From Corydoras sp. C115 (Eukaryota > Chordata > Actinopteri > Siluriformes > Callichthyidae), in assembly GCA_019802505.1 (NCBI GenBank), contig JAFMOC010000109.1, forward strand, positions 819,501-883,500: DNA of 64,000 bases, given 5' to 3'. This document shows, piece after piece, positions 1 to 10,191 of this stretch. Both the position numbers and the translations under genes were made by a program. Under the pieces are notes generated by a model that was given only the letters and a program-made list of their open reading frames with translations, was not told where the DNA came from and did no database searches. Each line of letters starts with the position of its first letter. Position 1 is the first letter of the stretch.

Positions 1-249
1 TCTCTCTCTCATACACACACTCTCTCACACACACACACATACACACACACACACACTCTGTTTCTCACACACACACAACCACACACTTTCTCTCTCTCTC
101 TCACACACTCAACCACACACACTCTCTTTCTCATACACACACACACACTCTCTTTCTCATACACACACACACACTCTCTCTCTCTCTCTCACACTCACAC
201 ACACACACACTCTCTCTCTCACACACACACACACACACTCACACTCTTT
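1..249. repeat. Compound (CA)n/(CT)n microsatellite
   Basis: Nearly the whole stretch is CA and CT dinucleotide repeats in alternating blocks, with a few TTTCTC interruptions. There is no coding signal. It may extend beyond the left edge. Confidence 0.95.
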
Positions 250-559
250 TTAAAGTTTTTGCAACCATGACACTCTTAGCTTAATCATGAAAACTCTCTG
301 TTTTAAAGGTATGGACGTATTTTAACAGTGTTCTAACTTATTTAAGTGTGGATGTGTTTGGTTGGTACAGTCTACGGATATATCTACGAATATGTGTTTT
401 TGGGGTGATTTTATGTAGCATCTAAACTTTCCACCATCAGTTTGGAGAGTTAAAGTCATTCCTCTCACTTGCCCCCGCCTCGCGGTCGGGGTTAGGGTTC
501 GTTGCACTCAAATCTCCCCTCGAATTAATCACCGAATTATTTTCGGCAAAGCAGCCCGA
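250..559. other. Unique DNA upstream of id3
   Basis: AT-rich to about 450, then increasingly GC-rich toward the id3 promoter. I see no gene or repeat. It may hold distal promoter elements, but none can be named with confidence. Confidence 0.4.
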
Positions 560-610
560 CTCACTCGGCGTTCCCCATTCCAGCTGGATCCATATGACTG
601 ACGCGGCTCC

Positions 611-747
611 CCAGCCAATGAAAACCCTTATCGTCGCGCCTCGCCTGCCCCCTCTACCGCGAACTCTCTTTGGATTGGCGCAGCCGCCCATGAGGGTTTG
701 TTTATTTTCACAACGAGGCGTGGCTTCGCCGGCGCGGCCTATATAAG
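611..747 (+). promoter_or_regulatory. id3: id3 core promoter: two CCAAT boxes and TATA box
   Basis: A CCAAT box lies at 615-619, an inverted one (ATTGG) at 674-678, and a TATATAAG TATA box at 740-747 in a GC-rich setting. Transcription would start near 770-775, giving a 5'UTR of roughly 95 nt before the ATG at 870. Id genes are immediate-early and BMP/TGF-beta responsive with compact promoters; no unambiguous SMAD element was identified. Confidence 0.75.
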
Positions 748-869
748 GGCGTCCCGCGGCCGCTGCGTCGTAGTCGGTGGTTCTGTGAGAGGAGCGAGGC
801 TCGGTGCTGCGCGTTGGATTTCCCTGCCGTTTGGATTTAGCGTCGCTTTCCGTTTGAGAACCAGCGAGA

Positions 870-1328
870 ATGAAGGCTATCAGTCCTGTGCGCTCGCTTC
901 GAAGCTGCTACGAGGCGGTGTGCTGCATCTCCGAGCAGAGTCTGGCCATCGGTCGGAGTCGGAGTCCCAATGAGGAGCCGGTCGGCGCGCTGAACGACAT
1001 GAACGACTGCTACTCCAGACTGAAGGAGCTGGTGCCGAGCATCCCGCAGAACAAATCCGTCAGTCAGGTGGAGATCCTGCAGCACGTTATCGATTACATC
1101 TTCGACCTGCAGATCGCGTTAGAGACGCAGTCGGACTCCACGGCGTCTCCGGACGTCCTAAAGGTTCTGAAGGTGAGTACTGAACTCCCAGACACGCGCG
1201 CCGCACCGACTTTTCATTTTCCTTTCAAATGTGTAACCTTCACTTTCTGTTTCGTGTCCGTTTCTGGACAGAGCTCCGAAATCAAACGCAGTTTGTCCAA
1301 AGAAAATGATGGTGCACTCTGCCACTAG
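870..1328 (+). CDS. id3: DNA-binding inhibitor ID3 (dominant-negative HLH protein), coding exons 1-2
   Basis: Join 870-1172 and 1272-1328, giving 119 residues, the same length as I recall for human ID3. The product lacks a basic region and dimerises with E-proteins, blocking their DNA binding; it acts in nucleus and cytoplasm. The N-terminus MKAISPVR keeps the Ser5 CDK-site context, and the CYEAVCC stretch (13-19) is typical of ID1/ID3 rather than ID2. HLH: helix 1 about 41-55, loop 56-65, helix 2 about 66-84 (VEILQHVIDYIFDLQIAL), which also resembles the family's export signal. The C-terminus ends in CH, as in ID3. The donor is AAG|GTGAGT at 1173 and the acceptor ACAG|AG at 1272, phase 0. 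Synteny with e2f2 and asap3 supports ID3 over ID1 and ID4. Confidence 0.93.
   Translation: MKAISPVRSLRSCYEAVCCISEQSLAIGRSRSPNEEPVGALNDMNDCYSRLKELVPSIPQNKSVSQVEILQHVIDYIFDLQIALETQSDSTASPDVLKVLKVSTELPDTRAAPTFHFPFKCVTFTFCFVSVSGQSSEIKRSLSKENDGALCH
1173..1271 (+). other. id3: id3 intron 1 (99 nt, open in frame)
   Basis: A very short GT-AG intron whose length is a multiple of three and which has no stop in the id3 frame. Retention would give a 152-residue protein with the same C-terminus and 33 inserted residues. Confidence 0.8.
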
Positions 1329-2200
1329 AACAACCAACTGCGCTTCTCGTGGGTAAGTTTCTCCCAAATTTTCTCCCTTCATTTTTATTACAGTCATACT
1401 TCTATATGTTTTTTCCTTGAGCAAAAAGACTTTTGGGTTCAATTACACATATTAAGATATGTCTTTATTGGTCCCATCGTGGTAAAATTCACCACAGGTC
1501 TCCCCACCCATAGGCCAGTATGTTTAAAAGTTATATTCTTGCATCTTTGGTACAAAGAACTGGGAAAAAAAAAACTCCGCAAGAGCGCCAAGTCCTGCTC
1601 TTATCACTCTGGTTAATGAAAGTTGTCCTGCTGGCGCCAGACTGTCTGCAGTTTGAATGGCGCGTCAGCGCGTGTGCGCTCGAGGGGGAGGAGAGAAAGC
1701 GCTGACTCCACTCTTCTTTCCCATCCATGTTGCAGGTGCAGGACAAACTTGTCCACTTCCAGACGAGAGAGCGGGCGTACAGAGGCTGAGCACCCCACAC
1801 ACAGTGACTGACTATTCAGAGTGTGGGAACCGAACATCATCAGCATCATCCCTCATGATGCGCAGCCTTCGGTCACTGGGCTTTGGGTCACCTCTACACC
1901 AAAACTGGAGATTTCTGAAGCAGAGGAACGCTCTCACATTAAAAGAAAAGAGAGAAAAAAAAAAACAATCACTTGTGATTCTACAATCAAATCAAGCATT
2001 ATGTTCTGCTGACTGGTTACATTCCTACATTCAGACTCCACACACTTTACATTCCGTTTTTTTAGTTTTTTTTTTTCAGTTATATGAACGTCTCGTCTTC
2101 CATCTTACTTTGTGTAGCTCTATCTTTTCGAAACACTTCAGTGTTGCCACTTCTCCCGTTCTGTCTTGTGAAATGAAATGCCTGTACATATCCATCAGGG

Positions 2201-2239
<39 letters not shown>

Positions 2240-2457
2240 GGGGGGGGGGGGGGGGGGTAGGTAGGTGGGTGTAGTTATTGACTGATTATAATTTGAACTC
2301 TATGAATATAGAGTGAATTGTCCAAAGTTTGTAGGGATTTGACATTTCTGCAGACTGTAAATGTATCAGCTGAGTTTTATAAACTCCTCAATCTGTTTTG
2401 TATACGTTCACTTGTTCTGCATAATTAATTAAATAAATCACAGAAGAAAATCGGCTG
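1329..2457 (+). other. id3: id3 3'UTR with a 3'UTR intron
   Basis: After the stop, a donor GG|GTAAGT at 1353 and an acceptor TTGCAG at 1730-1735 suggest a 383-nt intron inside the 3'UTR, an architecture known in Id genes. The exon junction would sit 24 nt after the stop, too close to trigger nonsense-mediated decay by the usual rule. The last exon would run from 1736 to shortly after AATAAA at 2432-2437. A T-tract followed by a G-tract lies at about 2203-2257. Confidence 0.65.
2432..2437 (+). terminator. id3: id3 polyadenylation signal AATAAA
   Basis: The canonical hexamer follows AT-rich sequence about 1.1 kb after the id3 stop. It is the first clear AATAAA downstream of the coding region. 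Confidence 0.65.
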
Positions 2458-4100
2458 TATGGTGCCATTTCAGCTTTAAGGGGATTTAGCTGCAAGATTC
2501 ATTCATCATGTGGGTTTTCTTTCTCATCTTATCCTGTTAAGACTTTTATGTAACAGTGTATTAAACTACTGAGATCAAGGTGGCTTTATTTTGGGCCATT
2601 AGTCAGGATTGGGTTACTGTATTTCTTTAGGTTTTTCTTTGCATTAAGAATTTATTAAGTCATTATTCTGAATTCTCTCGGGCCAATAACTGGACCTCAA
2701 GGCAACTGTGTACTTTTTTGGGAGGCATTACATCAAAGTACCATAGAGTATACCACTGCATTCCCAAGTGCTGTATCCCTGAAGTTACAAAGACAAGCCT
2801 CTATATAATATATGATGTGCACACCACTTTTAATCCAATTTCTGTGCAACACCTGATTTGCTTTTACATTTATTCCATGAATACAGTGTAATTTTCATGG
2901 ATGCTCAGCTTTCTTGGACTTCGGTGACTCACTCGGTGCTCCATGGGGTTCAGGTCAGGTCATCAGGTCTTCAATGCATCACGGTCTTGAGCTTGCTTTT
3001 TAAAAGAAAGAAATATATCAATATGGAAAAATTGACAAATAATAGACATCACTACCACACGAAGATTCCATCAGCCCTGTAGCTCTGACCAAAATCGGTC
3101 GTCATAAACTCGGTTAATATTCTGTACTCCAAACCACTCATCACTGTTACTTTTATACAAAAGTAGAGATGTTTAGATATTTGCTTCCATTTGTTCAAAA
3201 GGTCCAGATTAGCAACAGGCCTTGGCTAGAAATCACTGCTCCAAGTGTTTGTTAAAGTTCTGTGGTTCTGAGCAACAGGCCAAACTCCACTCCGACTCTT
3301 CGTAGTATGTTTTTAAATACACATCATGAGCCTCACATTGTTAACATGGTAGAAATCCTGGATTAGGACCGTTCTGAAATATTTGCCCTAAAGTTCGAAA
3401 GCATATAATTATCTGAAATGTATTTGCAGGCTATAGATTTCAGTAGTACTAATACCCCAGGCCAAATCTTTCAGGGGTGAACATGGTTTTGGCCTCAGAG
3501 TGTATGATTATGAAAGTTAATCACTGTTTAAAAAAAAAAAAAAAGGAGATTTAAAATGTGAATTCAGCGGGTAAATAGAAACAGATGTTAAAGTCACATC
3601 ATGGGTCGTATAAGAAAATGATCCAAACAGAGTTTATTCATTAAATTAAGTTTTACAGACTTTCATTAAAACGCAGCTTTTCAAATACATCTCAAAATTT
3701 AATATAATAAATAATCAGAATTAATTTGCTGCTTTATTCTATTATTTTTTAAATAATATTGATGTGTTCTTCAGAAGGACACGAGTCCAAATACAAAACC
3801 CCATTAAGGAATGAAAGTGTTTCAAGGTAATGTTATACTACAGCGCCGTCTAGCGGTTAAAGCAACAACTCAACAAATCTTCAAAAATGATTGAGCATCA
3901 ATCTTCTCTGTTAGTTTCTATATGCTTCAAAAAATACACAAATATCTGCCGATTGTCTGTTTATAAAGCCACACAGCAACATTAAAACATTTTAACATTA
4001 AGATACAAGGTTTCTCCTCGTGTCTGCGTGGGATTCCTCCTGGTTCTCCGGATTCCTTCCACAATCCAAAATCATGGATTTAAAGTAAATTGGCTGCTCT
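2458..4100. other. id3-e2f2 intergenic DNA, mostly non-repetitive
   Basis: AT-rich sequence with no recognisable exon, RNA gene or dispersed repeat. Some of it could be regulatory, which needs cross-species alignment to judge. Confidence 0.5.
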
Positions 4101-4470
4101 AAATTACCCCTAAATAGTGTGTGTTTGTGTGTGTGTGTGGGGGGGGGGGGGGGGGTTTAGCATGTTCTCCTCTCAGCACTAGGGATTCCCGGTTCGAATC
4201 CCAATCTGGATGGAGTTTCCATGTTCTCCTTGTGCCGCGTGGGTTTCCTCTGGGTTCTCCGGTTTCCTCCCACAGTCCAAAAATATGGAACAAGGTCAAC
4301 TGAATTCTCCAAATTGCCCCATATAGAGTGTGTCTGTGTGTGTGAGTGTGTGCCCAGCGATGGATTGGCGCCCTGTCCTGGGTGTATCTGCCATGCGTCC
4401 GAAACTGCCCAGCGCCCCAACCCCCCCCCTGCAACCCTAATAGAGGACAAAGCGGAAGATAATGGATGGA

Positions 4471-4512
<42 letters not shown>

Positions 4513-4611
4513 GTGAATATGTGCGATGGATTAGCGCCCTCTCGTGGGTGTATGTGCACAGCGCCAAAAAGTTCTCCCCTGGATGTGCATCTCATTAAAG
4601 CCTTGAAGATT
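4101..4611 (+). repeat. GT/G microsatellite, then tRNA-headed SINE (family A, + orientation)
   Basis: A GT/G tract at about 4122-4154 runs into a + oriented SINE (4155-4471). The SINE holds the box-B-like GGTTCGAATCC, the conserved block GTTTCCTCCCACAGTCCAAA and a tail ending in GATAATGGATGGA. It is followed by (GT)n at about 4472-4510 and another SINE tail fragment to about 4590. Family A has a tRNA-like head with A box (GTGGCTTAGTGGTTAGCA) and B box, and an (ATGA)n tail. Confidence 0.85.
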
Positions 4612-4959
4612 CATTCATTCATTATCTCCCGCTTTATCCTCTATTAGGGTCGCGGTGGGGTTCTCCATGCCCATCCAGGGGAGAACGTTTCGGCCGCTGG
4701 GCAGATAGACCCAGGACAGAACGCCAATCCATCGCTGGGCACACACTCACTCACACTCTATTGGGCAATTTGGAGAACTCAATTGACTTGATCCATGTTT
4801 TTGGACTGTGGTAGGAAACCGGAGAACCCGGAGGAAACCCACGTGGACACGGGGAGAACATGGAAACTCCACCCAGATGGGGATTCGAACCGGGAATCCC
4901 TAGTGCTGAGAGGCGAACGTGCTAACCACTAGGCCACCGTGCCGCCCCGCCTTAAAGAT
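4601..4959 (-). mobile_element. Full-length family A SINE (- orientation) with target-site duplication
   Basis: Reads CATTCATT tail, body, then GGCCACCGTGCCGCC head, so it is inserted on the - strand. Flanks CCTTGAAGAT (4601-4610) and CCTTAAAGAT (4950-4959) look like a 10-bp target duplication with one mismatch. Confidence 0.85.
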
Positions 4960-5404
4960 GTGATTGCAATTAAAAAATATTTTTTAGCTCAACACAAAGT
5001 AACTATCAACTAAAGTTTTCAGCATGTTTGAAGTTTATTAAAACAAACGCTTAACATTCCATTTTGCATTGCGTCATAACCTCATTACAAAAGTCACAAG
5101 AGCGTCGAGGAGCCTTATGTTTGTCAATACTGACATCTGGTGGTGGAATAGTAGAAGTGCAGTATGACAGGCTTCCGCTTGTAAAGGCATTGTATTTTCG
5201 GCGGGGGACGTTTGTTCGTCCTGTAAAAAAAAGAAATGTTATCTTTTGCTGAAGCAAACGTACGAAGCAGTAATTATATCTAAAGCAGCCAACTAATGTT
5301 CTGTGGACTGCTCTCTGTGCTGCCACAGCGTTTCTGACACGTTGTGCCTAAACTCCACAAGACTTCTGACGAGGTGGGTCAACTGTTTTACCAACTGTTT
5401 TTAG
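4960..5404. other. Non-repetitive intergenic DNA
   Basis: No exon or repeat recognised. ORFs of 60-90 codons here lack any family resemblance. Confidence 0.4.
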
Positions 5405-5621
5405 TGTTTAGCATGTTCTCCTCTCAGCTCTAGAGATTCCCGGTTCGAATCCCAATCTGGGTGGAGTTTCCATGTTCTACCCGTTTCCTCCGGGTTCTCC
5501 GGTTTCCTGCCACAGTCCATAAAACATGGATCAAGTCAATTGAGTTCTCCAAAATGCCCCATATAGAGTGTGTTTGTGTGAGTGAGTGTGTGCCCAGTGA
5601 TAGATTGGCGCCCTGTCCTGT

Positions 5622-5694
<73 letters not shown>

Positions 5695-5878
5695 GCAATT
5701 AAAAACAGCCAATTCACATTGAATCCATGTTTTTGGACTGTGGGAGGAAACCGGAGAACCCGGAGGAAACCCACGCAGACACAGGGAGAACATGGAAACT
5801 CCACCCAGAGATTTGAACCTGAATCCCCAGCACCGAGAGGCCAGCATGCTAATCACTACGCCAACGTGCTGCCTAACC
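5405..5878. repeat. Inverted pair of family A SINE halves around an (AT)n tract
   Basis: A + oriented SINE head and body (about 5405-5622) faces a - oriented head and body (about 5695-5878) across (AT)n at about 5624-5690. The arms are largely complementary, so the locus could form a large hairpin with the AT tract as loop. Confidence 0.8.
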
Positions 5879-6060
5879 CTATCTAATTTGCCCCATCTAG
5901 AATTTATATGTGTGCGTCTCTGTGAGTGAGTGTGTGCTCAGTGATAGATTGGCACCCTGTCCTGGGTGTATCTGCCCAGCGCCCGAAATATTCTTCTCTG
6001 GTTGTACATGGGTAACCCCCTGTGACCCCAGTAGAGGTTTAAGCAAAAGCTAATGAATGA
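5879..6060 (+). repeat. Family A SINE 3' fragment
   Basis: Contains the SINE body from the GCCCCAT block to the tail AATGAATGA, diverged from the younger copies. The head is absent. Confidence 0.75.
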
Positions 6061-6157
6061 GGAGAGTTTTGAGGTAGCTTGGTCTTAACTTACATTAACC
6101 TCAGAGAGACGGATTCAGATTCTTTAATATTTGATTAATATTTGAAATATAACATTC

Positions 6158-6531
6158 AGTTTGCTGTTATTCACGGTGGCTTAGTGGTTCGCACGTTCTC
6201 CTCTCAGCGCTAGGGATTCCCGGTTCAAATCCCCATCTGGGTGGAGTTTCCATGTTCTCCCCGTGTCTGCGTGGGTTTTCTCCGGGTTCTCCGGTTTCCT
6301 CCCACAGTCCAAAAACATGGATCAAGTCAATTGAATTCTCAAAATTGCCCCATATAGAGTGTGTCTGTGTGAGTGCGTGTGTGCCCAGCGATGGATTGGC
6401 GCCCTGTCCTGGGTGTATCTGCCCAGCGCCCGAGATGTTCTCCCCTGGATGGGCATGGGGAACCCCACCGCGACCCTAATATAGGACAAAGCGGAAGATA
6501 ATGAATGAAAATGAATGAGTTTGCTGTTATT
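6158..6531 (+). mobile_element. Full-length family A SINE with 14-bp target-site duplication
   Basis: The element (6172-6517) runs from CACGGTGGCTTAGTGG to an ATGAATGA tail. Exact repeats AGTTTGCTGTTATT flank it at 6158-6171 and 6518-6531, the mark of LINE-driven retroposition. Confidence 0.93.
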
Positions 6532-7475
6532 ATCACACAGACTGTTCCCTTTCACAGCTGTTTTGTTAACATGTAGATTTGTATTCACTAAGCTATTGTT
6601 TTTGTCTGCTTTGTGACAATGTGTGTTACTAAATAAGTTTTTTTAAAACTGATTAGACTTCAATAAGTTGAGTTTTTTTAGTTATCCGTTTTTAATACCT
6701 ATGTTTATACCAGTTTGTTTAGATTTGCAGAAAAAATACATGCAGACCAAAAAATATCTGGGTGGAAGCGACAGTGTTTATCGGTGTCACTGCGAGGCCC
6801 CACACTCTCTTTGTGTTTCACTGAGATAAGATGCAGCATAGCTTTAATATTCTGGATGAGGACAGGACATACACATTGTCATTTTGTCCTCCATATGAAT
6901 TAAGTCTACACTAAAAAAGGTGATTGTCATTTTGATTGATGGGGGGGGGCTATCCATCATTCACTCACACCATATAGGGGCAATTTAGAGCAGCCAATTC
7001 ACCTTCAATCCATGTTTTTGGACTGTGCACAGATCAGTTATAACATCAGACAACCAGTTTAAGATCGTTGAGGGACAAGCCTGAAATCAATCCCCATTCT
7101 CTTACACCATGCTGATGAATGGATCAGAATTCAGCACATACAGCATTAATGAATTCGTATTACATGTCAACAGTTCAGGCGGATGTAGGTTCAGGTAGTG
7201 AACCTAGATGGATATTTAAACAGACTGGCTTACTTAAGCATTTTTTCCAACCAAGTTCATCCTTAATGGCAGCTAAAACCCGAGCAGATGGACACTGGCA
7301 GCAGACGTAAGCTTCTATCTGCCGCCTTTTAACAGATGGTTTCTTATTCGCTTCCAAGAACTGCCGGGACTTTGTGGAATCCATTCTTTCGTCCACCTGT
7401 GCAATATCCCCAGTGTCAGTGACCAAGCAGCAGTTGCCTTCTCATGACCCTTTCACTGAGGTTATGCATGGGTTA
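6532..7475. other. Intergenic DNA with a short SINE fragment
   Basis: Mostly unrecognised. About 6960-7035 holds a diverged - oriented family A fragment with the ATCCATGTTTTTGGACTGTG block. No gene is supported. Confidence 0.5.
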
Positions 7476-7778
7476 ATGGGGTTCCCCATGCCCATCCAGG
7501 GGAGAACATCTCGGGCGCCGGGCAGACACACCCAGGACAGGGCGCCAACCTATCGCTGGGCACACACTCACTCACACAAACATTCTCTACATGGGGCAAT
7601 TTGGAGAACTCAATTGACTTAATCCATGTTTTTGGACTGTGGGAGGAAACCAGAGAACCCGAAGGAAACCCACACGGACACGGGGAGAACAAGGGAACTA
7701 CACCCAGATTGGGATTCGAACCGGGAATCCTTAGCGCTGAGTGGCGAACGTGCTAACCACTAAGCCACCGTGGCCCCA
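7476..7778 (-). mobile_element. Family A SINE (- orientation), tail missing
   Basis: Begins at the GGGGTTCCCCATGCCCATCC block and ends with GCCACCGTGGCCCC, the reverse complement of the tRNA-like head. The (ATGA)n tail is not visible on the left. Confidence 0.85.
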
Positions 7779-7804
7779 CACTTTATTATATGCATTATAT
7801 TCAA

Positions 7805-8022
7805 CAACAATGGAGGGAGAGGAAGCTCAGTGGTTAGGGTGTTGGGTTATCAATCTGAAGGTTGGGGGTTCAAATCCCAGGTCCACTGAAGTTACCAATG
7901 TGGGCCTTGAGCAGACCCTTAACCCTCATTGCTCCAGGGAGCTTGTGATTAACCCTGTGATTAACGTTGTAAGTCGCTTTGGATAAAAGCGTCCAATAAA
8001 TGACCAAATGTAATATAATGTA
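7805..8022 (+). mobile_element. tRNA-headed SINE, family C
   Basis: Starts with a head like GCTCAGTGGTTAGGGTG, has a B-box-like GGTTCAAATCC, and ends with AAGTCGCTTTGGATAAAAGCG followed by AATGTAATGTAA-type repeats. This is a second SINE family distinct from A, of a widespread teleost type. Confidence 0.8.
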
Positions 8023-8404
8023 ATGTAACAACAGTAGGCGGCACGGTGGCTTAGTGGTTAGCACGTTCGCCTCTCAGCACTAGGGATTCCCGGTTCGAAT
8101 CCCCATCTGGGTGGAGTTTCCATGTTCTCCCCGTGTCTGTGTGGGTTTCCTCCGGGTTCTCCGGTTTCCTCCCACAGTCCAAAAACATGGATCAAGTCAA
8201 TTGGGTTCTCGAAAAAAATTGCCCCATATAGAGTGTGTCTGTGTGAGTGAGTGTGTGCCCAGCGATGGATTGGCGCCCTGTCCTGGGTGTGTCTGCCCAG
8301 CGCCCGAGACGTTCTCCCCTGGATGGGCATGGGGAACCCCACCGCGACCATAATAGAGGATAAAGCGGGAGATAATGAATGAATGAATGAATGTAACAAC
8401 AGTA
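8023..8404 (+). mobile_element. Full-length family A SINE inserted at the tail of a family C SINE
   Basis: The element (8037-8390) begins GGCGGCACGGTGGCTTAG and ends in (AATG)n. Exact 14-bp repeats ATGTAACAACAGTA flank it at 8023-8036 and 8391-8404. It is one of the least diverged copies and serves as a reference for the family. Confidence 0.95.
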
Positions 8405-8451
8405 ATAAAGAATGGGTGAGTTAGTTTTCTTACTATAATAAAGTAATAATT

Positions 8452-8810
8452 CACACCCAGTTCATTCATTCATTCATTATCTCCCGCTTTATCCTCTATT
8501 AGGGTCGCGGTGGGGTTCCCCATGCCCATCCAGGGGAGAACGTCTCAGGCGCTGGGCAGATAGACCCAGGACAGGGCGCCAATCCATCGCTGGGCACACA
8601 CTCACACTCTATATGGGGCAATTTTGAGAATTCAATTGACTTGATCCATGTTTTTGGACTGTGGGAGGAAGCCGGAAAACCCGGAGGAAACCCACGCAGA
8701 CACGGGGAGAACATGGAAACTCCACCCAGATGGGGATTCGAACCGGGAATCCCTAGTGCTGAGAGGCGAACATGCTAACCACTAAGCCACCGTGCCACCC
8801 ACACCCAGTT
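8452..8810 (-). mobile_element. Full-length family A SINE (- orientation) with 11-bp target-site duplication
   Basis: The element (8463-8799) starts with the CATTCATT tail and ends at the head complement. CACACCCAGTT occurs at 8452-8462 and 8800-8810. It lies in opposite orientation to the neighbouring copy only about 60 bp away. Confidence 0.92.
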
Positions 8811-8854
8811 AATAAACGAAATATTTTAGTTCCTTATAGATTGCTGACGAATAC

Positions 8855-9175
8855 TGGATGGAACCTGACAAGGCGGTCCTGCAGGACGCCCCCTAATGGA
8901 CTCACATATAGTTTTCCAGTTGTTAGTTTTTCCATTTGTTTAATATCTGGACATAGCTGTCCTACACTGTTGTTGCTGCCTGGCCGCTCAAGGAGGATGA
9001 GTCCCCCACTGAGTCTTGGTCCTCCCAAGGTTTCTTCCTTAAATAACAACATAAAAGGGAGTTTTTTCTTGCCACTGTCGCTTCGGCTTGCTCTTTGGGG
9101 GTCTAAAGGCTTTTCATTCCGTAAAGCTGCTTTGTGACAATGTGCTGTAAAAAGTGCTATATAAATAAATTACAA
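8855..9175 (+). repeat. Dispersed retroposon-like repeat (family D 3' end)
   Basis: Contains CCTCCCAAGGTTTCTTCC, a TTGCCACTGTCGCTTCGGCTTGC block and CTTTGTGACAATGTGCTGT, ending in GCTATATAAATAAAT and an A-rich tail. Related fragments occur at about 12895-13060, 55430-55505 and 63480-63640. Its class is uncertain; a non-LTR retroposon 3' end is likely. Confidence 0.65.
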
Positions 9176-9299
9176 AAAAAAATACAAATAGATGGTTATT
9201 ATTATATCCATAAAGGTTGAAACTTTCCTCAGGCCGTTTTTAGGTCAGTTTGGAAAGGCTTTGTGAAAGTGCTCTTTGTTTGCTGCGGGAGAATACGTG

Positions 9300-9921
9300 C
9301 CCGCTGTCCCTTTAAGCGGGGGGTCCCGCCGTCCTCCAACTGTCCTATGTAAATTTATGCGCAGTGGCGCGGACGCGGCGTGCCGCCGACCAATCAGAGC
9401 GCGCCGCAAACCGCGGGAGATCCGAATTTCGCGGGACCAAATTTGGCGCTAAAACGTCGCCTCGTCTCTCTGGCTGATGTCAAAGAGGCAGAGCGCCGAG
9501 CCCGGAGACCAGAGACCGGGGTGTTCACCACAGAGACGCGGCGTTCAGGGCCAGCAGAACCGCAGACTCATTCCAAAAAAACCCAAAACTGTTCGCTTTA
9601 TGCACTTAAAGGAGTCGCTAAAAAAAAAATCGCCATTTTATTGATTGGCTCGATTTCTTGGCTCCCGTTTCTTTTCTTGTGACTTTCGGAACAAAGGAAC
9701 TCTGACGCAGCAGTTTTATTGAATATTCACCTCCCGAGCCTTCAATCAGCCATTTAATCGCTCGGTTCTTTTTCAGTTTTTATTCATTTCTTATCGTTTG
9801 TTTTTTGTTTTTGTTTTTTTGCTTGGTTTTGCGCAGTAGGCGTCTGAACTCTGCTGACTCATTCGTCCGCCCGTTCGCTTTCACTCTGCAGCGTGGTTGG
9901 GGGTCGTCGGCTGACGGGGCG
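9300..9921 (+). promoter_or_regulatory. e2f2: e2f2 promoter and 5'UTR with E2F sites
   Basis: A GC-rich stretch without a TATA box. CCAAT lies at 9390-9394; two sites matching the E2F consensus follow, TTTCGCGGG at 9427-9435 and TTTGGCGC at 9442-9449. Tandem E2F sites are the hallmark of autoregulated E2F1/E2F2 promoters, silenced in G0 by pocket proteins and induced at G1/S. The start site was not located; 5'UTR of about 400 nt is implied. Confidence 0.8.
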
Positions 9922-10191
9922 ATGATTCGGACACCCAGGCGCATTTCCCCGGCTTCTGCCCGCGGCCCGGTCGCGCTGTCGTGCCCGCAGAAGAAGCTTT
10001 TGTCCGGGGCCAGGGTGGATTTGCACAGCGCCGGGCTCGCCAGCCCTCCCGTCAGCAGCGTGCCGCTCGGCTACTTCACCCAGCTCGGGAACACCCCGGC
10101 CAACGAGCGCAGACCCGCCGACTGTCTGTACGCCACGCCGCACGGAGCCCGGCTTCATCCGAATGGCCGACCGGTGTCCGCTCGCCTCCCG
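9922..10191 (+). CDS. e2f2: e2f2 coding exon 1 (residues 1-90)
   Basis: Starts ATGATTCGGACACCC and ends CCG|GTAAGA in phase 0. It encodes the weakly conserved N-terminus, with a YATPHG stretch near residue 73 shared with E2F2 proteins. Confidence 0.88.

Noticed and set aside
870..1328. Assignment as id2 or id1
   Set aside because: The MKAISPVR start and HLH resemble ID2, but CYEAVCC, the CH ending, the 119-residue length and linkage to e2f2 and asap3 fit ID3.
1657..2274. 205-codon + strand open frame
   Set aside because: It lies in the id3 3'UTR intron and last exon, ends in a T/G run and resembles no protein.
8037..8110. tRNA gene suggested by A- and B-box sequence
   Set aside because: It is the head of a SINE with a SINE body, tail and target duplication; the same holds for all other tRNA-like heads here.
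2458..9175. Extra protein-coding gene between id3 and e2f2
   Set aside because: All open frames are short, repeat-derived or without splice signals or family likeness.
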